DNA of 8,032 nucleotides, taken from positions 1-8,032 of the forward strand of contig JAKPQU010000218.1 of NCBI GenBank assembly GCA_029555925.1, in the 5' to 3' direction. The notes beneath the pieces were generated by a model, which was not told the origin of the DNA, ran no database searches, and worked only from the letters and a program-made list of their open reading frames with translations. The position numbers were made by a program, and so were the translations under genes. Of this stretch, positions 1-4,856 are shown piece by piece; the stretch's first letter is position 1; the number at the start of each line of letters is the position of its first letter. The DNA is from Bacillota bacterium. Its GTDB lineage: Bacteria > Eremiobacterota > SpSt-956 > JAKJGF01.

Positions 1-43
1 CTGTGTCCATTACATATATTTACAGATAAATGGAAATACCGGC

Positions 44-339
44 CTTAGTACCGTAACAGGTAAAATGGTATCCGTAAGAAGCTTCTGCCTGGCGGGCTCT
101 GGAGAAGAAAAATTAGTGTTTTATATAGAATTAAAAATTAAATAAGGGCTAATTTATTGTCTGTAAAACAAATTAAATAAGGCAAATTATTTTTCTTCGT
201 AAGAGCCTGTCAGGCAGAAGCTGATAAATGGTTACTAACAGCCATGACCGGAGCGGTCACAACCAAATATGAAAATCAACATCCAGTGAAGGTGTAAACT
301 TCATCATTTTCATATAAATTTACCTGTAGCGGTACTTAG
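44..339. repeat. Nested inverted repeats, possible multi-helix structured RNA
   Basis: An outer pair of arms, 44-64 and 319-339, matches at 18 of 21 positions and encloses further helices. These are the long stem 80-113/189-222, a perfect 6-bp hairpin 245-250/254-259 (TGACCG, loop GAG), and a 9-bp stem 268-276/306-314 (TATGAAAAT) containing a smaller 287-291/299-303 stem. A separate 6-bp hairpin, 6-11/29-34, lies just outside. Together this has the geometry of one closing helix around a three-way or four-way junction. It could be a non-coding RNA, or the remains of a palindromic mobile element; I do not recognise the family. No open reading frame of useful length covers it. The left edge may lie outside the window. 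Positions 340-449 hold nothing I can identify. Confidence 0.45.
80..222 (+). repeat. 34-bp inverted repeat with G-U compatible mismatches
   Basis: Arms 80-113 and 189-222 pair over 34 positions with five departures from Watson-Crick. Three of these (92/210, 94/208, 102/200) are G opposite T, which would be G-U pairs in a plus-strand transcript; only 101/201 and 103/199 are true mismatches. The 75-nt apical part is AT-rich and contains a 13-bp direct repeat (AAATTAAATAAGG at 135-147 and 170-182). The bias toward G-T suggests structure kept in plus-strand RNA. C-to-T decay of an old perfect palindrome would look the same. Confidence 0.6.
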
Positions 340-449
340 TGTAAGCATGTAATAAACGTTCTTCTTCCAGTCACGCTACGCATGTTTCATCTGACCTTAC
401 CTCAGGCTCGTTAACTAAAAAACCTCATAATTCTTTATAATCTGCTCTC

Positions 450-1499
450 TTAATAAGGCGGCAGCAATCTCCTGAACCCGTGAAGTAGGACAATGACAGT
501 AAAGAAGATATTTCTTACAAAAGAACCGGCAAAATTCAGTTTTGCCCCTGTATTTTTATTATTTTCCGAGAGACTTCTGCCGAGTTCTTCTAGCCATTTT
601 ACCGACAGAGGCCAGTCCCATATATTGGTAAGCCATTCTTCCGGTATGACTTCTTTTCCTCCTCCGGCACCTGTAATGGCTCCCAGTATTGCTCCCGTAG
701 TATCCGTATCTCCGCCGCATTTCACTATATCCGTGAGACTGGCACGAAAATTTTTTTTGTGTTTGAACCAGCAGTAAAGCACTGTCGGAACTGTATGGTA
801 CATATAACCGCTTATACCTCTCCCGATCCCCAGAGATTCCGCAAAATCTTCAGTTTTTTTTCCTGGGGAAACAAATTCTACGGCTTTTTTTATTAGCTTC
901 AGCAATTCTTCTCCTTCTTTTCCGATAAGCTGTTCCAGTTCTCTGTAATATTCTTCAGGTGAAGAATCTGAAAGGTGAGCGGCAAGGGCAACTGCTAGAG
1001 CACCGTATTCTGCTTTCGGATCCCTGTGGGTTATCTGTGTGGAAGCCCTCACGAGTTCTTTCATTTTTTCCCTGTCTTCACCGTACATAACACCTATAAT
1101 GGCACTTCTCATGGCAGGCCCGTTTCCTGCAGAGAAAACTCCGCTTTTATCTCCCGGCCACCCGAGACACAGTTTTATACAGGATTTCAGTGTTGCCATA
1201 CCGATACCGGCAGGGAGTGACATAAACCAGAAACGCAATTTCCATGCGAGATTTTCAGTGAAAGCTTTTGTGTCTCCATCTGTTTCCAGAAGGGCTTTCG
1301 CTACCATGGCAGTATGTTCCGTATCATCCGATAACATGCCTTTATTGAAGAAAAAAGAATGGCCTTTTATTTCGCCGTAGATTTTCTTCAATCTTCTTTT
1401 TGAAAGCCCTTCCCAGGGAAGACCGATGCTGTCTCCTGTTGCTGTACCAAGGAGACATCCGATTATTTTATCTTCTTTTGTTCTTGAGGAATTTTCCAT
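450..1499 (-). CDS. ADP-ribosylglycohydrolase family protein
   Basis: A 349-residue member of the DraG/ARH family, which removes ADP-ribose from proteins or other ADP-ribosylated targets using a binuclear metal centre in an all-helical cytosolic fold. Visible signatures are GDSIG at 22-26, the metal-binding SDDTE at 57-61, GNGPAMR at 125-131, THRDP at 157-161, and GGDTDTTG at 262-269 with D264, D266 and T267 as expected ligands. The core ends near residue 312. A C-terminal tail (about 313-349) carries a short hydrophobic stretch at 330-339 followed by a basic GFRRLLPPY end, too short to be called a membrane anchor with confidence. The ATG at 1499 is chosen because the conserved IIGCLLGTATGD block begins at residue 12 and the next Met, residue 55, would delete it. 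There is no Shine-Dalgarno site; a promoter abuts the start. No ADP-ribosyltransferase gene is nearby, so the substrate is unknown. Confidence 0.93.
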   Translation of the reverse strand: MENSSRTKEDKIIGCLLGTATGDSIGLPWEGLSKRRLKKIYGEIKGHSFFFNKGMLSDDTEHTAMVAKALLETDGDTKAFTENLAWKLRFWFMSLPAGIGMATLKSCIKLCLGWPGDKSGVFSAGNGPAMRSAIIGVMYGEDREKMKELVRASTQITHRDPKAEYGALAVALAAHLSDSSPEEYYRELEQLIGKEGEELLKLIKKAVEFVSPGKKTEDFAESLGIGRGISGYMYHTVPTVLYCWFKHKKNFRASLTDIVKCGGDTDTTGAILGAITGAGGGKEVIPEEWLTNIWDWPLSVKWLEELGRSLSENNKNTGAKLNFAGSFVRNIFFTVIVLLHGFRRLLPPY

Positions 1500-1813
1500 A
1501 AAAATATTCTAAATTAATTTTTTATATAAGTCAAAAATTTATTTTTTTTGAGATCCTATATATTTACAATATATAGATTTTAATTCTATAGAATCGTTTT
1601 GTCAGGATTGATAAATTTTTCATTTTTCATGGTATAAAATAAAGCTTTGGATAAAAGTTATAAAGAAGCAATTTATCTAAATAATTTATATCTCTATAAT
1701 CAAAATATATATATTTAAAATCTATAGAATTATATTGTATATTATATTATAAATCTTCCGGTTTTTTTAGATTTTTTTTAGATTTTTTTTATGTTATAAT
1801 TTTTATTATCCAT
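1500..1813. other. AT-rich intergenic region with phased T-tracts
   Basis: No gene is visible in this stretch. Apart from the promoter at its left edge it holds a perfect 12-bp palindrome, ATTCTATAGAAT, at 1583-1594, a related imperfect copy around 1720-1731, and three T-tracts of 7-8 bases at 1762-1790. The tracts repeat every 11 bp (AGATTTTTTTT at 1769-1779 and again at 1780-1790). A-tracts phased near the helical repeat normally make DNA curve. The region lies between two divergent genes and ends at miniature element copy A. Confidence 0.6.
1506..1534 (-). promoter_or_regulatory. Sigma-70-type promoter for a probably leaderless mRNA
   Basis: Read on the minus strand there is TTGACT (1529-1534), a 17-bp spacer, then TAGAAT (1506-1511), each hexamer one mismatch from consensus. 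Six bases separate the -10 from the ATG at 1499, so transcription should begin at or within a base or two of the start codon. This fits the absence of any ribosome-binding site. Confidence 0.6.
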
Positions 1814-1958
1814 TATAGTTAGTTTCATAACTATCCATAAATAATGACCTCGTAATGCGTAAAGCGTAATGTGTGATGCGCAGGGATTAAACCCGTCACG
1901 CGTCACGCGTTACGCTTTACGACGACTTAAATTCTAATAAGTTATGAAATACACTATA
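1814..1958 (+). mobile_element. Palindromic miniature element (MITE-like), copy A
   Basis: A 145-bp element with imperfect terminal inverted repeats of the form TATAGT-N3-TTTCATAACT (16 of 19 positions match between ends). The interior is a long hairpin of heptamers, GCGTRAY on the left arm and GTCACGC or GTTACGC on the right, around a GGGATTAAACCC centre. It matches copy C at 138 of 141 aligned positions and copy B in reverse, which carries a 21-bp deletion. It encodes nothing, and outside the repeated block the flanks of the three copies differ. TA ends and a possible TA target duplication suggest mobilisation by an IS630/Tc1-type transposase, which is inference: no transposase is in the window. 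Its right end lies 29 nt before the gene at 1988. Confidence 0.85.
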
Positions 1959-1960
1959 AA
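1932..1960 (+). promoter_or_regulatory. Outward promoter at the element A terminus
   Basis: The element end ACTATA plus two flanking bases gives TATAAA (1955-1960) as a -10, with TTCTAA (1932-1937) 17 bp upstream as a weak -35. Initiation near 1967 would leave a leader of about 20 nt holding only the Shine-Dalgarno site of the 1988 gene. The -35 matches consensus at only three positions, so an activator may be needed. Confidence 0.4.
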
Positions 1961-1987
1961 TTTGCAGGATAGAGGTGAATTTTTTAT

Positions 1988-2389
1988 ATGGAAACAAATG
2001 AGGCGAAATCGGAGAACAACATACAGGAATTAACGCCGTCTCAGGAAATACCGCTCTGTCAGATTACGGAAAAGACTTTTGACGATTTGAAGGGTAAAAT
2101 TCCTGATGATAGGTTGGAAACAGTAAAATCTATGAAGAAAAGGCATTTTTTGAAGGAAGAACTGGCTCAAATGCTGGAAAAACTAGATTTCTCCAGAGAA
2201 GAGATTGATATAATTTCTTCTGCTACACAGGAACTGGATAAAGAAACATTTATGAAACGTTATTGCATGACTCCTGGAAAATACAGAGAATGGAAAGAAT
2301 CTCTTGTGACATATAAAGATAATCCTTCTGAAAATCCTTTTTATTATGTTCATCCTCCTTTTCAGGTTCTGGACGAAGAGGAGCTTTAA
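1988..2389 (+). CDS. Hypothetical protein, 133 residues, upstream of CHAP hydrolase
   Basis: I do not recognise this protein. It starts at an ATG preceded by AGAGGTGA (1971-1978) with a 9-nt spacer, a strong site that supports translation. The product is soluble and highly charged: a polar N-terminus (1-20), a Lys/Glu-rich and probably helical middle (about 28-110), and an acidic end (DEEEL) after an aromatic segment, PFYYVHPPFQ, at 117-126. There are two cysteines (24 and 93), no signal peptide and no membrane segment. It lies 107 bp before the CHAP-domain gene on the same strand, and a separate promoter sits in that gap, so cotranscription is possible but not required. A chaperone, adaptor or immunity partner of the CHAP protein is one reading suggested only by position. 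Element copy A ends just upstream and may supply its promoter. Confidence 0.75.
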   Translation: METNEAKSENNIQELTPSQEIPLCQITEKTFDDLKGKIPDDRLETVKSMKKRHFLKEELAQMLEKLDFSREEIDIISSATQELDKETFMKRYCMTPGKYREWKESLVTYKDNPSENPFYYVHPPFQVLDEEEL

Positions 2390-2411
2390 TGACTATTTTT
2401 ACATAAAATTA

Positions 2412-2441
2412 TTTACAATTTTTAATTTTGCGTGATATCAT
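2412..2441 (+). promoter_or_regulatory. Putative promoter of the CHAP gene
   Basis: TTTACA (2412-2417) and TATCAT (2436-2441) are separated by 18 bp, each hexamer one mismatch from consensus. Initiation near 2448 would give a leader of about 48 nt ending in a good Shine-Dalgarno site, AAAGGGGA at 2482-2489, 7 nt before the ATG. Confidence 0.45.
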
Positions 2442-2496
2442 TGATAAGAGTAATTATGTCTTTCTTTTGATTTTGATTATGAAAGGGGATATATAA

Positions 2497-3648
2497 ATGT
2501 CAGTAATACGTGATGCCGGCAGTAAGCCTTCATCTCCTCCTCCTAAACCGCAGGCTCCGGCGCCTAAACCTCAGACAACTCAGACAAATAACACCGGTAA
2601 TACCGGGCAAACAGGTCAAACAGGAGGAAATAATAAACCTGATACTGTGAAAACAGAAAATCTTGCTCCTGAAGATAAGGCAGAACTTTCTGCCGAGGCG
2701 CAGCAGGCAGTAAGCGGTAACACTGCATTACCTGATAATATACCAATATCTGCTCCCAAAACAACAAGTAACGTACCTGACTGTTCCCAGGAACAATGTG
2801 CTGAATGGGTTCAAAGGGTATTCAGGGAAAACGGCAGACCTCTTCCTGTAAGCGGAGACGCAAAGGATCTTTTCCCGAAGGACTGGGGAGAAGGTTATCA
2901 AAAACAGTCAAACGGTCAACCGGGACTTGGGCCCCAGGCAGGTGATATATTATGCTGGGGAAAAGGTAACACTCAAAACAGTCAGTGGGGGCATGTGGCT
3001 ATCATAAAAGAAACCCATACAGATCCTCCTCCTGCCTATGTGGTAGTCGCAGAAGCCAATTATGGAACAAATGACGGTCAACATGTGCCTACAAGACAGA
3101 TCCCATATGACCCTGCTACAAATACCATACAGCAGACAGGTAACTGTCCTGTCCAGGGCTGGGTACACCCTGAAGGGGATAAGAGCCTTGTAAATGCTCC
3201 TCCCGGCCAGCCGGGCAATTATGTGCCACAGGCACAGATGCCTGCTTCAGCCCCTGGCGGAGGCACTCCTCAGACAGGTACACCAGGCGGCACTCCTCAG
3301 ACAGGTACACCAGGCGGAGATCCCGGAGGACAGGTAAATGGCAATTTACCCGGAATTTTCGGAGACAATCCTGTTATGTCACCGACAGGTGTGGAAATAA
3401 CCCAGTCTGTCGGCAATATGCTTATGTCGGCATGGCAGGAAGTTATGATGGGTAATTTTAACGGGCCTTCAATACAGAAACTTTATGAGTGGTATATGAA
3501 AGGTGATAAAAATTCACAGGATCCGATAAGGCAGATGGCAGGTAATATTCTGCAGATGGCAGGTATGGTTGTGTCTCAAAATGGATCCACTATGGCAGGA
3601 GGAATTCCTCCTCATATTGCGAAAATGATGCAGGCCCAGCAGATGTAG
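2497..3648 (+). CDS. CHAP-domain amidase/peptidase with low-complexity arms
   Basis: A 383-residue protein with a CHAP (cysteine/histidine amidohydrolase-peptidase) domain at about 94-225, a fold that usually cleaves peptidoglycan peptides or the amide joining them to sugar. The catalytic pattern is visible: Cys101 in EQCAEWV, GDILCWG at 149-155, His166 in WGHVAIIKE, and an acidic/Asn site in EANYG at 186-190. Residues 10-50 are Pro-, Gln-, Asn- and Thr-rich. Residues 250-280 form a Gly-Thr-Pro linker containing an exact tandem duplication. The C-terminus (about 300-383) is a Met-rich, probably helical module I do not recognise. There is no Sec or Tat signal peptide or lipobox, which is unusual for an enzyme that must reach the wall. 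Phage-type release, a signal-independent secretion system, or an intracellular substrate (some CHAP proteins are amidases of other amides) remain open. ATG 2497 is fixed by its ribosome-binding site. Confidence 0.88.
   Translation: MSVIRDAGSKPSSPPPKPQAPAPKPQTTQTNNTGNTGQTGQTGGNNKPDTVKTENLAPEDKAELSAEAQQAVSGNTALPDNIPISAPKTTSNVPDCSQEQCAEWVQRVFRENGRPLPVSGDAKDLFPKDWGEGYQKQSNGQPGLGPQAGDILCWGKGNTQNSQWGHVAIIKETHTDPPPAYVVVAEANYGTNDGQHVPTRQIPYDPATNTIQQTGNCPVQGWVHPEGDKSLVNAPPGQPGNYVPQAQMPASAPGGGTPQTGTPGGTPQTGTPGGDPGGQVNGNLPGIFGDNPVMSPTGVEITQSVGNMLMSAWQEVMMGNFNGPSIQKLYEWYMKGDKNSQDPIRQMAGNILQMAGMVVSQNGSTMAGGIPPHIAKMMQAQQM
3262..3315 (+). repeat. Exact 27-bp tandem duplication in the CHAP linker
   Basis: Two identical in-frame copies, 3262-3288 and 3289-3315, each encode GTPQTGTPG. 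Zero divergence between copies, including third codon positions, indicates a recent slippage event. This makes linker length a likely point of strain-to-strain variation. Confidence 0.95.
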
Positions 3649-3655
3649 GCTTTTT

Positions 3656-3704
3656 ATAGCGGTCAGATTTGCCGTTAATTTATACCGGGATTTTTGACCG
3701 CTAT
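3656..3704. terminator. Hairpin between convergent genes, possible bidirectional terminator
   Basis: A perfect 10-bp inverted repeat (ATAGCGGTCA 3656-3665, TGACCGCTAT 3695-3704) with a 29-nt loop lies 8 bp after the CHAP stop and overlaps the last codons of the opposing radical SAM gene. Neither strand has a T-run after the stem, so it is not a classic intrinsic terminator. It may slow polymerase, protect 3' ends, or need Rho. Confidence 0.4.
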
Positions 3705-4622
3705 GCAACATTTCCCCTGCCAGAGGTCTTTTTCTATAAGGTTTTTTTCTATAAGTGAGAGGGTTTTCTGTTTGTTCAGAGCCCACTGAGGTTCTACCAG
3801 TTCTCCTTTTTTCGGGTCTCCTGTAAGCCTCTGTATAACGACATGTTTTGGAAGAAGTGAAATTGCTTCACAGACAATATTTACATATTCTTCTTCTGTT
3901 ATTGGTTTATAGACACCTTCCTTCAGGAGTTTTTCCATGGGAGTTCCTTTAATTACATAAAGACTGTGAAATTTAACGCCATCGACAGGGAGGTTTGAGA
4001 GTTTTTTCGCTGTTTCTATCATGTCTCTGTAATCTTCTCCGGGAAGTCCGAAGATTACATGAGTGCAGACATGTAACCCTCTTTCTTTTGCCAGGTTCAG
4101 AGCAAAGAGAAAATCTTCAAAGGTGTGATGACGATTTATCTGTTCCAGAGTTTTATTATGTACCGATTGAAGGCCCAGTTCCAGCCATACCATATAATTT
4201 TTTTTCTGATAATCTTCCAGAAGATCAAGTATTTCTTTATTCAGACAGTCAGGTCTTGTTCCTATCGAGAGCCCGACCACTCTATCATCTATGAGTGAGG
4301 AATCATATAATTTTTTTAATTTTTCTACATGGCCATAGCTGCTGGAATAGGATTGAAAATAGGCTATGAATTTGTTTGTTTTAAATCTTTTTGAAAGGTA
4401 ATTTATTCCTTCTTCCATCTGTTTTTCAATGGATTTTCCTTCCCGTGACGCACCTGTGCCTGAACCGAGACTGTTACAGTATATACAGCCTCCCATACCT
4501 TTGGAACCATCCCTGTTGGGACAGGTAAAACCTGCATCAAGAGGTACTTTATGTACCCTGGTGCCGAATTTTTCCTTCAGATAATTATTAAGACTGACGT
4601 ATCTTTTTGGATTTTTGACTAT
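3675..4622 (-). CDS. Radical SAM protein, YhcC/YtqA (TIGR01212-like), AUA start
   Basis: A 315-residue radical SAM enzyme of the YhcC/YtqA type. Such proteins bind a 4Fe-4S cluster and cleave S-adenosylmethionine to a radical; the family's reaction is not securely known. With the start proposed here, cluster cysteines are Cys34, Cys46 and Cys49 in TCPNRDG...GGCIYC, the spacing typical of the family, and LDAGF precedes them at 28-32. A glycine-rich FGLPGED follows at about 190-196. The first ATG in frame, at 4496, lies after Cys34, so a protein begun there would lack a cluster ligand. Upstream the frame stays open to a TAA just before a strong GGAGG, with no ATG, GTG or TTG. Codon ATA at 4620-4622 is 8 nt past GGAGG and is followed by VKNPKRYVSLNNYL, a normal family N-terminus. 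Hence a rare AUA start, a mutated ATG, or a sequencing error. Element copy B lies 34 nt upstream. Confidence 0.9.
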   Translation of the reverse strand: MVKNPKRYVSLNNYLKEKFGTRVHKVPLDAGFTCPNRDGSKGMGGCIYCNSLGSGTGASREGKSIEKQMEEGINYLSKRFKTNKFIAYFQSYSSSYGHVEKLKKLYDSSLIDDRVVGLSIGTRPDCLNKEILDLLEDYQKKNYMVWLELGLQSVHNKTLEQINRHHTFEDFLFALNLAKERGLHVCTHVIFGLPGEDYRDMIETAKKLSNLPVDGVKFHSLYVIKGTPMEKLLKEGVYKPITEEEYVNIVCEAISLLPKHVVIQRLTGDPKKGELVEPQWALNKQKTLSLIEKNLIEKDLWQGKCCIAVKNPGIN

Positions 4623-4627
4623 TTTTT

Positions 4628-4635
4628 CTTCCTCC
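4628..4635 (-). promoter_or_regulatory. Ribosome-binding site that decides an AUA start
   Basis: The minus strand reads GGAGGAAG here, followed by five A residues and then ATA (4622-4620). This is the strongest Shine-Dalgarno in the window and is ideally spaced (8 nt from GGAGG) for initiation at AUA. No AUG, GUG or UUG codon occurs in the 42 codons before the internal ATG at 4496. Confidence 0.7.
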
Positions 4636-4654
4636 AGTATTTACAGAATTGGGC

Positions 4655-4683
4655 ATTATAGTGTATTTCATAACTTATTAGAA
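4655..4683 (-). promoter_or_regulatory. Outward promoter at the element B terminus
   Basis: On the minus strand TTCTAA (4678-4683) lies 17 bp before a perfect TATAAT (4655-4660). The final AT of the hexamer comes from flanking DNA and the first four bases from the element end, so insertion completed the -10. Predicted initiation near 4648 gives a leader of about 26 nt that carries the GGAGG of the radical SAM gene. Confidence 0.5.
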
Positions 4684-4780
4684 TTTAAGTCGTCGTGACG
4701 GGTTTAATCCCTGCGCATCACGCATTACGCTTTACGCATTACGAGGTCATTATTTATTGATAGTTATGAAACTAACTATA
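4657..4780 (-). mobile_element. Palindromic miniature element (MITE-like), copy B, inverted
   Basis: The reverse complement of copy A, 124 bp instead of 145. The difference is exactly 21 bp, three heptamers missing from the right arm, so the arm after GGGATTAAACCC holds only GTCACG before ACGACTT. Terminal repeats are intact; one further base differs near the left end (CAATAAAT here, CCATAAAT in A). With the right arm shortened the long hairpin can no longer form fully, yet the promoter-bearing terminus facing the radical SAM gene is unchanged. Confidence 0.85.
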
Positions 4781-4804
4781 ATATTTAGTAAAAATTTTTC
4801 TCTG

Positions 4805-4839
4805 CACCCTTTATTCTTCACCCTTCACTCTTCACCCTT
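4805..4839. repeat. Second heptamer array, CACCCTT type, five units
   Basis: Five contiguous 7-bp units read CACCCTT, TATTCTT, CACCCTT, CACTCTT, CACCCTT. It resembles the short tandemly repeated heptamers known from several bacterial genomes and differs in sequence from the heptamers inside the miniature elements. It lies 17 bp beyond the stop of the hybrid kinase gene. I see no convincing terminator for that operon. Confidence 0.85.
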
Positions 4840-4856
4840 ATAATACAGGGAACCAT

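Noticed and set aside
415..530. Protein-like alternate frame (RVQEIAAALLREQIIK) overlapping the 3' end of the ADP-ribosylglycohydrolase, suggesting a frameshift
   Set aside because: The annotated frame ends in a coherent hydrophobic and basic tail, while the alternate frame has a stop shortly upstream and no start codon. I judged it a shadow, though a protein search of both tails would settle it.
493..777. Plus-strand open frame of 94 codons opposite the ADP-ribosylglycohydrolase gene
   Set aside because: It lies wholly antisense to a gene with clear family motifs, has no ribosome-binding site, and its translation is low-complexity Ser/Pro/Phe typical of antisense frames. The other frames at 1026-1380, 3995-4294, 4999-5349 and 5747-6119 were dropped for the same reason.
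1851..1921. CRISPR-like array of short repeats
   Set aside because: The units are 7 bp and contiguous, with no unique spacers, and lie inside a palindromic element with terminal repeats.
3116..3310. Minus-strand open frame with YLSEECR repeats
   Set aside because: It is antisense to the CHAP linker, and its apparent repeat is simply the complement of the 27-bp tandem duplication.
3649..3710. Classic intrinsic terminator after the CHAP gene
   Set aside because: The 10-bp stem is good, but the T-run lies before it on the plus strand and none follows on either strand. It was kept only as a low-confidence hairpin.
3675..4496. Radical SAM gene beginning at the first ATG (273 residues)
   Set aside because: This start removes the first cluster cysteine and the conserved LDAGF-CPNRDG segment, and it has no ribosome-binding site. 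The coding sequence clearly extends to the AUA at 4622.
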